In this document: piece by piece, positions 35,584 to 44,634 of the stretch
How the letters are laid out: every line of letters starts with the position of its first letter
How positions within the stretch are numbered: position 1 is the stretch's first letter
Assembly: GCA_910577935.1 (NCBI GenBank)
Contig: CAJTOT010000013.1
Location: 1-56,597, forward strand
DNA length: 56,597 nt
Origin: an uncultured Hungatella sp.
GTDB taxonomy: Bacteria > Bacillota > Clostridia > Lachnospirales > Lachnospiraceae
Direction of reading: 5' to 3'
Program-made: the position numbers and the translations under genes
The notes under the pieces: model-generated
Databases searched by the model: none
Told to the model about the DNA's origin: nothing
What the model saw: only the letters and a program-made list of their open reading frames with translations

Positions 35584-35602
35584 GACACTGGAGGTATTGC
35601 GG

Positions 35603-35944
35603 ATGAACACTCGTATTCGTGAATTGAGAAAAGCGCTTGACTTAAGCCAGAGAGAATTTGCAGACAGAATCGGTTTAAAGCAGAATGCTATCAGTTATAT
35701 GGAAAAAGGCGGGTCTACGGTGACGGAACAGAATATCAAGGTGATCTGTTCCCAGTTCAGCGTCAACGAGAACTGGCTGCGCACCGGTGTGGGGGATATG
35801 TTCGTGGAAAATGACAGAAAGCAAAAAGAATTTTTTGCTATTTTCGATGAGTTGTCTCCGGTTCTCCAGGATTATCTGATTCACACCGCAAGGGAACTGC
35901 TGGACGCCCAGAGCAAGATGGATAACCAAAAGAAATGCTATTAA
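35603..35944 (+). CDS. XRE-family repressor-like regulator
   Basis: 113 residues, starting at the ATG behind GGAGG. The N-terminal helix-turn-helix (NTRIRELRKALDLSQREFAD then RIGLKQNAISYME) is typical of phage-type repressors. It is followed by a helical C-terminal half that may dimerise. The divergent small gene and palindromic sites in between suggest it represses that promoter and perhaps its own. It is 19 nt upstream of a large hypothetical gene and probably forms an operon with it. Confidence 0.88.
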   Translation: MNTRIRELRKALDLSQREFADRIGLKQNAISYMEKGGSTVTEQNIKVICSQFSVNENWLRTGVGDMFVENDRKQKEFFAIFDELSPVLQDYLIHTARELLDAQSKMDNQKKCY

Positions 35945-35963
35945 TATAGATGAGGTGACTGCT

Positions 35964-37250
35964 ATGCGGATGTTTCTTAATGCTGTTTTTGACTTCAAAC
36001 CGAAAGACAGGGCATTTGTCACCGTGCCTCCTGTTTTGAGAGAGGTGCTCAGTGAGGGAGACCAGACTCCCGGAAGGCTTCTGTTCGACTTGTATGACAT
36101 CAATGACGCGGCCTCCGAGGGGTATACGCCCCACGCCAAGGCGATGAAACGGTTCCCTCAGCTCAGGCCCTACTGGCACAATACTTCCCAGCGGTACGCG
36201 GCGATGAACCAGAGGCCTGTGTGGTCGGACGCGCCAATCCCTCCAACCAGGCCTCATGGATACGGCTTTTTCTCCAACTTTCCCGGACGCCGGGAGGGGA
36301 GAGCTGTGTTCTGGCCGGAGGACCCTGCCATAGATATGAACTTGTTGGAGGAGGTGTGCGCCACTATTCCCCGTCCCTGTCCTTTCTACTCTTCCGTCAT
36401 AGTGTGGGACGCCATTCCCTGGTATCCGGACAGCGACCTCACCCCTGCCCTGCGCAATATCCAGTTGGGACACGGCCTGGATGACTTCGGCCCTGGGGAG
36501 TGGCCGGATGAGCACGATTTCTACGAGTGCTGTGTGGGCTACCAGAGCAACTGCCTGCTTCTGTCCAGCCGCTTCGGCACTCCTCCGGAGTTGGAGGTCC
36601 GCGTGGAGCTCACGGACAAACACCCCATGGAGGAGGCGCTGGCGGTGGTAGAACGCTTCGCCCGCCGGCTTGGAAAGCCTGCGAAACAATGTGTCCGGGC
36701 GGTTTTCCCCTGGGAGATGAGAGATGAGATCGCCGGCAGGCTGGCATACATGCGCCCTCGTTTTGATTCCTGGAGAAAGGCGGGCACGGAGAGTCTGGCG
36801 GATCTCTACCGCCGGGCGCGGGAGATGCCGCCTGACAGACCGGTAAGCGCCAGGACTCTCACCAGAAGGTTCCTGGAGCGCAACGGTTTTGCCCGTCATG
36901 ATTTGTGCCGATGGGACGATTATGGCTGGTGCAAACGCCTGCCCCATGGGTATTGGCTCTACCTGTGCCTGTCCGTCAACCCCACTGCCCGGTACGCGCA
37001 GCCGGTGAATATGGGACTTATCTGCTACGGGGTCAATTTCCAGGTGAATTATCACTGTTCTCTTCACGATGATTTTGGAATGCGGAAAGATATCCCTGCC
37101 GACGAGGCCGCCTTCCAGTTGTTCCAGGAAGCCCTGAACCGGTTTCAGGAAGAGATGGTGCCCCAGCTGGCCCAGGTCTTTGGGGAGACGCCGGACGCAT
37201 TTTACCAGCACTCCCATGCCTTTGACTACAGTGGGGAGTTCGATGTTTAA
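35964..37250 (+). CDS. Unrecognised 428-residue protein
   Basis: I do not recognise this protein. The start is the ATG at 35964 with GAGGTGA upstream; a GTG three codons earlier is possible. It is soluble-looking, rich in Trp, Tyr, Pro and Arg, with no signal peptide or membrane segment. The middle has DEHDFYECCVGYQSNCLLLS, a basic stretch follows (VERFARRLGKPAKQCVRAVF), and the end has conserved-looking GLICYGVNFQVNYHCSLHDD. It is co-directional with the XRE gene and ends at a strong terminator. No catalytic motif can be named. Confidence 0.75.
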   Translation: MRMFLNAVFDFKPKDRAFVTVPPVLREVLSEGDQTPGRLLFDLYDINDAASEGYTPHAKAMKRFPQLRPYWHNTSQRYAAMNQRPVWSDAPIPPTRPHGYGFFSNFPGRREGRAVFWPEDPAIDMNLLEEVCATIPRPCPFYSSVIVWDAIPWYPDSDLTPALRNIQLGHGLDDFGPGEWPDEHDFYECCVGYQSNCLLLSSRFGTPPELEVRVELTDKHPMEEALAVVERFARRLGKPAKQCVRAVFPWEMRDEIAGRLAYMRPRFDSWRKAGTESLADLYRRAREMPPDRPVSARTLTRRFLERNGFARHDLCRWDDYGWCKRLPHGYWLYLCLSVNPTARYAQPVNMGLICYGVNFQVNYHCSLHDDFGMRKDIPADEAAFQLFQEALNRFQEEMVPQLAQVFGETPDAFYQHSHAFDYSGEFDV

Positions 37251-37284
37251 TTTTGGGGATTAATTTTTGTTTTATTATATACGC

Positions 37285-37322
37285 AAAACCAGGAGCAGAC
37301 TGCCGGCTGCTCCTGGTTTTTT
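37285..37322. terminator. Bidirectional terminator between 428-residue gene and lacZ-like gene
   Basis: CCAGGAGCAG (37289-37298) and CTGCTCCTGG (37307-37316) form a 10-bp stem with 8-nt loop, with A-run before and T-run after. It therefore ends transcription from both directions. Confidence 0.9.
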
Positions 37323-37360
37323 GTGAATACATATATTTGTGAACACATATGTTTCTATTC

Positions 37361-40300
37361 TCAGCCGCCGACTCCTTCAATCACAAATTCCACTGCAGCG
37401 TCCTTCTCTCCGCTGATCTCGTACTCTTCATGCACCGGGGCGCCCCAGCTGTCGTCGCCTCCCACGCCTCTCACGGCTCCGAGAATGCTGACGATAGTGT
37501 AGTGGGGCGGGACGGGAAGCTCCTCTCTGTGGAGGGCGCTCTCCAGCTCCTGGGCCGTGTAGGGGAGCACGTTCATGTTGAAGGGCTTGTCTGTGGCCGT
37601 AAATTTCAGCCCCCGGCCCTGGCTGTCCGACACCTTCAGCCACCGCACCCCTGTGCGGCCGCCGCACTCCTGGGGCATCAGATAGCGGGACAGATTTCCC
37701 TCCGGCGTGCCGGCAAAGATTCCCAGCCTGGCCCCGCTGTTTCTGTCAGGATAATTCTCCTCAGGTCCGCATCCATAATAGGTGAAAGCGCCGGCGTCTG
37801 AGAGAAGCCGGAACCTCATGCCGAACAGGGGAAGGCCCGGAAGACCCTTTTTCCCGAAATAGCGGGCATTCACCTTGATCTTTCCGTCAGCCGTCACCTC
37901 GTAGACCACCTTGGTCTCTGTGGCCGGAACCACGGGAAGGCCGTAGGTGTAGGTCACGGTCACCTTGTCCGGGGCCTCGTCTACCTGGATCTGGGTGTTG
38001 TTGTACTGCCACAGCTGGTCGGCCCCAAGCCACGCGGCGCTTCTCACGCTGAACCCGTTTCCTCTGTCGTTGTCCGTGGTGGCCCGCCAGTAAGTGGGCA
38101 TAGGCGGCCTGGTGGTCATCCACTCTTTCCCGCCGTATCGCAGGGATACCATGCCTCCGTCTGCTCTTGAGAACAGGACAGAGAAGTTCTCTCCCTTAAT
38201 TCCCAGGTTCACATCCCCGTGGATCACCTTCATGGAGGGCGCCTCCTCTGGCTTCTTCGGCGCAGCTCCTGCTGCCAGGGTATCCTCGCCCCAGGCTCTG
38301 CTCTCCGGCGCGGCCGGTGTTCCGCCTGCTTCCTGTCCGCTCCCTTCCCTTCCCGCCGCCTGGCATACACACTCGCCGAACGCGGTCTCATGGCCTTTCT
38401 CCGCCCAAAGGGTTCCTTCCCTCAGCACGGCGGACACCTGGCACACGTACTCTCCCGGCTCCCGCTCCACAGGCACGGCGACAGACACCCTGCGGCTCTC
38501 CCCCGCCTCCACCGCTGCCTGGAAGACAGTCTCCGCCACAGGCTCCCCGTCCTTTAAAACCTGGCACACGAATTCCAGGTCACTAGTATCCACAAACAGG
38601 TTCTTATTTCTGATCTCCGCCTCCGCCTGCATTTGTCCGTTCTCGCTCCAACAGATTTCAGGTGTTATGGCAAGGCTCTGGTACAGGAATTTCACCTCCT
38701 GGGCCTTTGGCGACGGCTCCCTGGTTCCGTAGACGATGCCGTTTCCGCAGAAGTTATAGTCCGTGGGACGGTCCGTGAAATCCCCTCCGTACCCCAGCAC
38801 CTGGGTCCCGTCCAGGTCACGGCGGACCAGGGCCTGGTCCATGTAGTCCCAGATAAAGGCGCCCTGGTACATGGGATACCGATCCTCCAGATCCGTGTAT
38901 TTCTTCATCCCTCCCAGAGAATTGCCCATGGCGTGGGTGTACTCGCACAGGATAAACGGCTTCCTGGGATTATTTTCCAGATACTTAATCACATCCTGGG
39001 GCTTGGTGTACATCTGGCTCTCCACCTGGCTGATGTCCTCAAACTCCCGGTTCCAGAAGACTCCCTCATAGTGGACGACTCTGGAGGGATCTCTCTCCCG
39101 GAAATACCGGGACATGGCGGCGATGTCCTCCCCCGCGTAGGACTCGTTGCCGCAGGACCACATGAGGATGGCGGGATGATTCTTGTCTCTCTCAACCATG
39201 GACCTTGCCCGGTCCACCACACATTCCTTCCACTGAGGCAGGCTTCCAGGCACATTCCAGGACGGCTCCACGGCCCCCATCTTCTGCCATGAACCGTGGC
39301 TCTCCAAGTTAGCCTCGTCGATCATGTACAGGCCGTACTGGTCGCACAGCTGATACCACAGAGTCTGGTTGGGGTAATGGCAGGTGCGCACGGCGTTTAG
39401 GTTGTGCTGCTTCATAAACCGGATATCCCACAGCATGTCCTCCCTGGTCACGGCGCGCCCCCGCTGAACGTTAAACTCATGGCGGTTGATGCCCCGGAAA
39501 ATGATTCTCTTCCCGTTGAGGTACATGATCTTGTCCCGGAGCTCAAAGTGGCGGAAGCCCACAGTCTGGGGAACCACCTCCACAACCTGTCCAAGGCTGT
39601 CTGTCACGGTCACGCACAGGCGGTAGAGAACCGGGTCCTCCGCCGACCAGGGCATCACTGCCGGAAGTTCCATGGACGCCGCCGCCCTGCCGCCGGATAT
39701 ATCCCCGGCCTCGGCCTCGCCCACCGTCTTCCCCTCAGGGTCAGAGAGAACCAGCCTGATCTGACAGCCCGGCGTCTCCCCGGACAGCTCCATCTCCACC
39801 TGGAGAGTTCCCTTTTTCAAGCTGCTGCGCCCAATGGCCATCCCCCAGGTCCCAGGTCCTTTAGCTGCCCCGTCTCCGCTTACTGCCCCGCTCTCTGCCT
39901 CCTCCGGCTGCCCGGCGGCATCCGTCACCAGGTCCGCCTTCACGAACATGTCTCTTACATGTACCTTGGGAATCCCGTAGAGGTATACCTCCCGGAAGAT
40001 TCCGGAAAACCGGAAAAAGTCCTGGTCCTCGATCCAGCTGGCGCTGCTGCGCTTGTACACTTCCACAGCCAGACGGTTTCCCTTCTCTTTTATAAAGTCT
40101 GTCAGTTCAAACTCCGAAGGTGTAAATGTGTCCTCGCCGTAGCCCACAAACTCCCCGTTGAGCCACACGTAGAACGCCGTCTCCACCCCCTGGAAGGACA
40201 CGAAGACCCTCTTTCCCCTCAGCTCCTCCTTCAAGTCAAACTCCTTCACGTAGCTGGCCACCGGGTTGTACTCCCAGTCGATATGAGGCGGTCTCAGTTC

Positions 40301-40636
40301 GCTGTGTCCGTCCCAGGGATACATGGTGTTGATGTACTGGCGCTTGTCATATCCCTGAGTCTGAATATGGCCCGGAACCTGAATCTCGTCCATGCCTTCC
40401 AGGTCAAAGTCCGCCTTATAGAAATCCGCCTGACGCCGGGACGGACAGTCCGCGTAAGCGAATCTCCACGCGCCGTCAAGAGACTGGCGGAGATCCATGG
40501 CTCCCCCGGCTTTCACTCCTGCCTCCATGGCCTGCGCGCTCTCATAAAATACATGATCCGAATGGGCTTTTTCACGGTTGACGGCATAAACCTCCGGATT
40601 CTCCAGCCAGGCAAGGTCTGGTACTCTGCTGTTCAT
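37361..40636 (-). CDS. GH2 beta-galactosidase
   Basis: 1091 residues, starting at the ATG 40636 behind AGGAGG; the longer open frame upstream runs through a promoter and terminator. Domains: sugar-binding jelly roll (about 50-225), immunoglobulin-like domain, TIM barrel and a large C-terminal beta-sandwich. Acid/base Glu498 is in WSCGNESY and nucleophile Glu565 in FILCEYTHAM, as in E. coli LacZ. No signal peptide, so it acts in the cytoplasm, on galactosides released from imported oligosaccharides; specificity for galactose is likely but not certain. Two low-complexity Gly/Ala/Glu insertions break it (about 240-262 and near 860-900). Confidence 0.93.
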   Translation of the reverse strand: MNSRVPDLAWLENPEVYAVNREKAHSDHVFYESAQAMEAGVKAGGAMDLRQSLDGAWRFAYADCPSRRQADFYKADFDLEGMDEIQVPGHIQTQGYDKRQYINTMYPWDGHSELRPPHIDWEYNPVASYVKEFDLKEELRGKRVFVSFQGVETAFYVWLNGEFVGYGEDTFTPSEFELTDFIKEKGNRLAVEVYKRSSASWIEDQDFFRFSGIFREVYLYGIPKVHVRDMFVKADLVTDAAGQPEEAESGAVSGDGAAKGPGTWGMAIGRSSLKKGTLQVEMELSGETPGCQIRLVLSDPEGKTVGEAEAGDISGGRAAASMELPAVMPWSAEDPVLYRLCVTVTDSLGQVVEVVPQTVGFRHFELRDKIMYLNGKRIIFRGINRHEFNVQRGRAVTREDMLWDIRFMKQHNLNAVRTCHYPNQTLWYQLCDQYGLYMIDEANLESHGSWQKMGAVEPSWNVPGSLPQWKECVVDRARSMVERDKNHPAILMWSCGNESYAGEDIAAMSRYFRERDPSRVVHYEGVFWNREFEDISQVESQMYTKPQDVIKYLENNPRKPFILCEYTHAMGNSLGGMKKYTDLEDRYPMYQGAFIWDYMDQALVRRDLDGTQVLGYGGDFTDRPTDYNFCGNGIVYGTREPSPKAQEVKFLYQSLAITPEICWSENGQMQAEAEIRNKNLFVDTSDLEFVCQVLKDGEPVAETVFQAAVEAGESRRVSVAVPVEREPGEYVCQVSAVLREGTLWAEKGHETAFGECVCQAAGREGSGQEAGGTPAAPESRAWGEDTLAAGAAPKKPEEAPSMKVIHGDVNLGIKGENFSVLFSRADGGMVSLRYGGKEWMTTRPPMPTYWRATTDNDRGNGFSVRSAAWLGADQLWQYNNTQIQVDEAPDKVTVTYTYGLPVVPATETKVVYEVTADGKIKVNARYFGKKGLPGLPLFGMRFRLLSDAGAFTYYGCGPEENYPDRNSGARLGIFAGTPEGNLSRYLMPQECGGRTGVRWLKVSDSQGRGLKFTATDKPFNMNVLPYTAQELESALHREELPVPPHYTIVSILGAVRGVGGDDSWGAPVHEEYEISGEKDAAVEFVIEGVGG

Positions 40637-40670
40637 ACTGCTTCCTCCTGTCGCTTTTTGTTCAAAAAGG

Positions 40671-40699
40671 CCAAAAACCCCAGGCTCAAAAGCCCGAGG
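40671..40699 (-). terminator. Terminator in the GH2 leader, after DUF2264
   Basis: On the minus strand, CCTCGGGCT and AGCCTGGGG (plus arms 40691-40699 and 40678-40686) pair over nine bases including G-U pairs, and TTTTT follows. It lies just downstream of a promoter and upstream of the GH2 gene, so it may both end DUF2264 transcripts and attenuate the GH2 transcript. Confidence 0.75.
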
Positions 40700-40715
40700 T
40701 TCTGAACTTATTATT

Positions 40716-40744
40716 ATTATAATGATTTTTTTCGAAAATGTATA
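40716..40744 (-). promoter_or_regulatory. Promoter of the GH2 beta-galactosidase gene
   Basis: On the minus strand, TATACA and TATAAT are 17 bp apart. The -35 overlaps a perfect palindrome TGTATATACA (40739-40748), which could be an operator. Confidence 0.65.
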
Positions 40745-40764
40745 TACACTTTTCACAACAACTG

Positions 40765-42477
40765 TTAAACAAATGTACTCACTGTTACCACGGTCTCCAG
40801 CCGGACCTTCTCCCCCTTCCGGATCTGGTAGGACACAGCCGGGATGCTCCCGTTGGGGTACAGCACGTTGGTGTTTGGGTCCGCCTCGATGACCACGCCT
40901 CTGGCCTCCGGCCCGGTGCCCCGGACGCGGCATCCCATAGTCTCATATCTCACTTCCGCCGTGTCCCCTTCTGCCCTCTGTACATACCCCGGCGTAAATT
41001 TCTCCACCGAGAACCCGCAGTCGTAGGCCGTGCAGTCATAGGCGCTGTCGATCTCGTGGATCCTCCTGTGCCCATCCTCCCGGGGCATCACCGTGGAGGT
41101 CACCAAGATTCCGGGAAAGGGCTGCCAGGTGCTGACCACACGGTCCTCCTTCACCTCCCAGGAGAGGCTGTGCTTCCTCACAAACACATAGTCGTCCCCG
41201 CGGATGACAAATGCCAGGGCTGAGTCGGGGGCGTTCTCGTGGAGGACGATCTGGCTTCTGGCCACGGAGAAACCGAACCTTGTGGAGTAGGCGAACTTAG
41301 AGTATTTCTCCGGCACATGGCCGTGTCCGTACTTCTCGCAGACGCCTGCCGGGTAGGACACCACCTCCCCGCCTGCAAGGCGGTGCATGATCATATCCGC
41401 CTGCTTTAAGGCCTTCACCCGCTCAAGCTCCGGGAGAGGCGCGGCTTTCTCCTGCCAGAAGGGATGACTGTCAGGCAGCGCCAGACACAAAAGGCTTTTC
41501 ATCCCCCAGTATGGAGAGCCCGGAGCATTGTACCGCTCCGCCATGATCAGGTTGGGATAACTGTAACCGATGGTCAGAACCCCGTCTCTGTCATACATCC
41601 TCTGGCTGTCCCACCAGTTTAAGTGGCGGGACAGAATCCCCTTCACCACCCCTGCCGGAATCCGGTCAAGGCCCGCGAACACATAGGCTGACCAGAAGGC
41701 TGCCTGCCCGAAGCGGTAGGCCAGACTCCGCCCGTAGGGGAGGGCAGAACCATTTTCGTCAAACCAGTAGATAAAATCCCGGGCAAATATCTCCGCCCTC
41801 TCTCTGAACCTCCCGCACCGCTCCGGCTCCTCCTTGTCCATGGCCGCGGCGTACAGAAGTCCGTAATAGTGCATGGCAAAGGAGATATAGTAATCCTTCT
41901 GGGCCGATCCTCCGTCGCGGTACCAGCCCTCCCCCAGATAGTAGGACTCAATCTTCTCAAGCCCCTCCTCCAGCTTCTCCTGACTGTACCGGCATCCCTG
42001 CTTTCTCAGGGCCGCATTTACCAGAATCATGAAAAACTGCCAGTTGCAGTCGGGAATGACGTGCTCGTTGATGCCGTAAAGCCAGTCCGCCAGGTTCTGC
42101 TTTGCCAGAGAGCTCAGCGGCTCCCACACCCTCTCCGGCGCAAAGATGATGCCGCTGGCGATGGCGGCCATCTCCACAAACCGCTGGTCGTAGTCGGTGA
42201 ATCCGCCCCAGTACTCCGGGTGCTCAGGGTCGGTTCCGTTTGCCAGGCCATTTACATAGATCTCCTCAAACCTCTCATCTCTGCCGCCGCCTGCCCAGAA
42301 GGGAACCAGCGCCCACAGCGGCCTGGAAAATGCCTCCATCTCGATGCTCACCTGGGGGTAAGTCACCCCGCTGTCCCCCAGATGGAGACGGGCCTTGCCC
42401 TCACTGTACAAAGGCGCCAGCGGATCAAGAACCTTGCGCATCCACTGTCTGAAATCTTCTTTTGACTCAAGCCTCAT
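40765..42477 (-). CDS. DUF2264-family protein, probable carbohydrate enzyme
   Basis: 570 residues, starting at the ATG 42477 (MRLESKEDFRQWMRKVLDPL) with AGGAGG upstream. It matches the DUF2264 pattern, including SIEMEAFSRPLWALVPFWAG, the helical barrel of alternating Trp/Tyr helices, and a beta-rich C-terminal third. DUF2264 proteins occur in polysaccharide-use loci and look like (alpha/alpha)6-barrel enzymes, but their reaction is not established. No signal peptide, so likely cytoplasmic. It lies between the GH88 gene and the GH2 gene, implying a step on the same oligosaccharide. Confidence 0.88.
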   Translation of the reverse strand: MRLESKEDFRQWMRKVLDPLAPLYSEGKARLHLGDSGVTYPQVSIEMEAFSRPLWALVPFWAGGGRDERFEEIYVNGLANGTDPEHPEYWGGFTDYDQRFVEMAAIASGIIFAPERVWEPLSSLAKQNLADWLYGINEHVIPDCNWQFFMILVNAALRKQGCRYSQEKLEEGLEKIESYYLGEGWYRDGGSAQKDYYISFAMHYYGLLYAAAMDKEEPERCGRFRERAEIFARDFIYWFDENGSALPYGRSLAYRFGQAAFWSAYVFAGLDRIPAGVVKGILSRHLNWWDSQRMYDRDGVLTIGYSYPNLIMAERYNAPGSPYWGMKSLLCLALPDSHPFWQEKAAPLPELERVKALKQADMIMHRLAGGEVVSYPAGVCEKYGHGHVPEKYSKFAYSTRFGFSVARSQIVLHENAPDSALAFVIRGDDYVFVRKHSLSWEVKEDRVVSTWQPFPGILVTSTVMPREDGHRRIHEIDSAYDCTAYDCGFSVEKFTPGYVQRAEGDTAEVRYETMGCRVRGTGPEARGVVIEADPNTNVLYPNGSIPAVSYQIRKGEKVRLETVVTVSTFV

Positions 42478-42504
42478 AATATCCTGCCTCCTCTCAAACC
42501 ATAT

Positions 42505-42536
42505 GCCGCCGCCTGCCAAAAACGGCAGACCGCGGC
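42505..42536 (-). other. Intercistronic hairpin between GH88 and DUF2264
   Basis: Nested stems GCCGC/GCGGC and CTGCC/GGCAG surround an AT-only loop. This could protect or separate the mRNA segments. Confidence 0.45.
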
Positions 42537-42552
42537 AATTAATTTTACGTCG

Positions 42553-43755
42553 TTACCAGTAGGGATTCCAGTCCCCGCATAGTCTGGTGAGGGCCTCCAT
42601 ATAGAAGTAATCCCCCCAGATATTGCACTCGTCCACCCCCTCCGGTGTGCAGGTGTTGAAGGGGGACTTTTTCGAGTAGGTGCTGTGCAGCACCAGGCCG
42701 TTTGACTCCCTCGGCGACTTCACGGCATAGCCGTCAGCCACAGACTTCATGATCCTTCTGGCGATGCCTGTGTAATACTCCCCGTCCTCCGGTTCCATAT
42801 ATTTTGCCATCTCCAGCATCCCGCAGGCGGCGATGGAGGCGGAAGAAGAATCCCTGGGTTCCTCTGACCCCTCGCCGAACTCCAGATCCCAGTACGGAAC
42901 CAGGTCCGAGGGAAGATGTTCCAGAAAATATCCCGTCACATGCTTAAAGTCCTCAATGTACTCCTTCCTCCCTGTGTACCTGTAAGCCATGGCCGTGCCG
43001 TACACGCCCCAGGCCTGGCCTCTGGCCCAGGCAGAGCCGTCCCGGTAGCCCTGACAGGCGGCCCCGTGGTCAGGCTCTCCTGTCTCCATATTCATAAAGA
43101 AGGTATGCCATGTGGAATAATCCTCCCGGATCACGTTGGCGATGGCCGTGTGGATATGCTTCTCCGCGATATCCCTGTATTTCCTGTCCCCCGTCTCCTG
43201 GGAGGCCCAGTAGAGCAGCGGAAGATTCAGCAGGCAGTCGATGATGAACCGGTAATTCTCCGGCTGATCCATGGGCCCCCACGCCTGGATGAACTCTCCC
43301 ACCGGATGAAAGCGGGTGATCAGCTGGTCGGCCGCCTTCACAGCCGCCTCTTTCCCCTTTCCGCTTCCCACCAGCTTATAGCCTGCCACACAGGAGGGCG
43401 AATACAGGAAGCCCATGTCGTGGTGGTCCACTTCCTTTTTTTCGTCAATCCTGTCCAGAAAACTCTCAATCTGGATCTCTCCCGCCGATTTAAGCCGACG
43501 GGCCCATTCCTCTTTCCCATTCTTCACCGCCCGCTCCCACGCCAGCCATATCTGCCCCGTCCAGAACCCTGTGGTCCAGTTCACGTTCCCTGTGGGGGTA
43601 TAAAAGCCGTTCTCGCTGAAAGCCCGCTTAAAATCATGGGTAAATGTCTCCAGATTCCCCACCGTCTGCTCCAGCGCGAAATCCAAGGCCTTCTCCGCCT
43701 CACCGCCGCTGATCTCAGGCATTTTCTTTAATAAATCATATATATGTTCATTCAT
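42553..43755 (-). CDS. GH88 unsaturated glucuronyl hydrolase
   Basis: 400 residues, (alpha/alpha)6-barrel pattern with NVNWTTGFWTGQIWLAWE near the start. The two aspartates that drive hydration-type hydrolysis in Bacillus UGL are present: Asp113 in HHDMGFLYSP and Asp173 in RFIIDCLLNLPLLYW. The family removes the unsaturated uronic acid that lyases leave at the non-reducing end of glycosaminoglycan, alginate-like or related oligosaccharides. No signal peptide, so it acts on imported material. It sits directly after the ABC permease genes. Confidence 0.93.
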   Translation of the reverse strand: MNEHIYDLLKKMPEISGGEAEKALDFALEQTVGNLETFTHDFKRAFSENGFYTPTGNVNWTTGFWTGQIWLAWERAVKNGKEEWARRLKSAGEIQIESFLDRIDEKKEVDHHDMGFLYSPSCVAGYKLVGSGKGKEAAVKAADQLITRFHPVGEFIQAWGPMDQPENYRFIIDCLLNLPLLYWASQETGDRKYRDIAEKHIHTAIANVIREDYSTWHTFFMNMETGEPDHGAACQGYRDGSAWARGQAWGVYGTAMAYRYTGRKEYIEDFKHVTGYFLEHLPSDLVPYWDLEFGEGSEEPRDSSSASIAACGMLEMAKYMEPEDGEYYTGIARRIMKSVADGYAVKSPRESNGLVLHSTYSKKSPFNTCTPEGVDECNIWGDYFYMEALTRLCGDWNPYW

Positions 43756-43786
43756 ACATTGCGCCTCCTGGTATTATTGCCTGCTC

Positions 43787-44623
43787 CTAGCCCTTAACTC
43801 CCGTAGCCGCGATTCCTTCCACAAAGTACTTCTGCAGGGACAGGAACACGATGAGCACCGGAATCAGGGAAAGCACGGAAGCCGCCATGATCAGTCCGTA
43901 CTCGGAAGAATACTGGCTGATGAACATCCTCAGTCCGATCTGCAGGGTCTTCTTCGACTCGGTCTTTAAGTAGATCATCGGGCCCAAAAAGTCGTTCCAT
44001 GTGGCCACGAAGGTAAAGATGGTCAGGGTGGACAGAGCCGGCTTTGACAGGGGCAGCATGATCTTTGAGTAGATCCTGTACTCGTTCATGCCGTCGATTC
44101 TCGCCGCCTCGCACAGCTCGTCGGGAATTCCCTGATAGAACTGCCTCATCATAAACACGCCGAAGGCAGAAAACGCCTGGAGGCAGATGATGGCCATGTG
44201 GCTGTCGTTCATGCCCATGCCCCGCATCATGATAAACTGGGGAACCATGTACACCTGCCAGGGCATGGCGATGGTGGAGATGTAGGCCATGAACAGCAGG
44301 TTCTTGTACTTGAAATCCAGCTTGGCAAAGGCGTAGGCAGCGAAGCTGCTGGTGAGCAGCTGCAGCAGCGTGACGATGATGGTCAGCTTGGTGGTGTTCA
44401 GCACAAATTTTGACAGCGGAATCTTGGTCCAGATATCTATATAGTTCCGCCATCTGGGATTCTCGGGAATCCACTGGATGGGGAAAATGAACACGTCTTT
44501 ATCCAGTTTCAGTGAGGCGGAGAGCATCCACGCGAAGGGAATCAGCATGAGAACCGCCAGGGCGATCAAAACCACGTAGAGGACAAACCGCCAGAATTTA
44601 TAGCTTTTGCTTTGTACTTTCAT
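43787..44623 (-). CDS. Carbohydrate ABC transporter permease (MalG-type)
   Basis: 278 residues, six membrane segments. The EAA loop that docks the ATPase reads EAARIDGMNEYRIYSKIMLP. The C-terminal end VEGIAATGVKG is typical for this family. It pairs with the other permease and the binding protein upstream. No ATPase gene is in the locus, so a shared MsmX-like ATPase encoded elsewhere must power it. Confidence 0.95.
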   Translation of the reverse strand: MKVQSKSYKFWRFVLYVVLIALAVLMLIPFAWMLSASLKLDKDVFIFPIQWIPENPRWRNYIDIWTKIPLSKFVLNTTKLTIIVTLLQLLTSSFAAYAFAKLDFKYKNLLFMAYISTIAMPWQVYMVPQFIMMRGMGMNDSHMAIICLQAFSAFGVFMMRQFYQGIPDELCEAARIDGMNEYRIYSKIMLPLSKPALSTLTIFTFVATWNDFLGPMIYLKTESKKTLQIGLRMFISQYSSEYGLIMAASVLSLIPVLIVFLSLQKYFVEGIAATGVKG

Positions 44624-44634
44624 CTCTCACCCTC

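Noticed and set aside
35838..37217. 459-codon minus-strand open frame opposite the 428-residue gene
   Set aside because: The plus-strand gene has a ribosome binding site, operon partner and terminator; the minus frame has none.
39404..40705. 433-codon plus-strand open frame opposite the GH2 gene
   Set aside because: Shadow of a gene with clear catalytic motifs on the other strand; no initiation signals and no recognisable protein.
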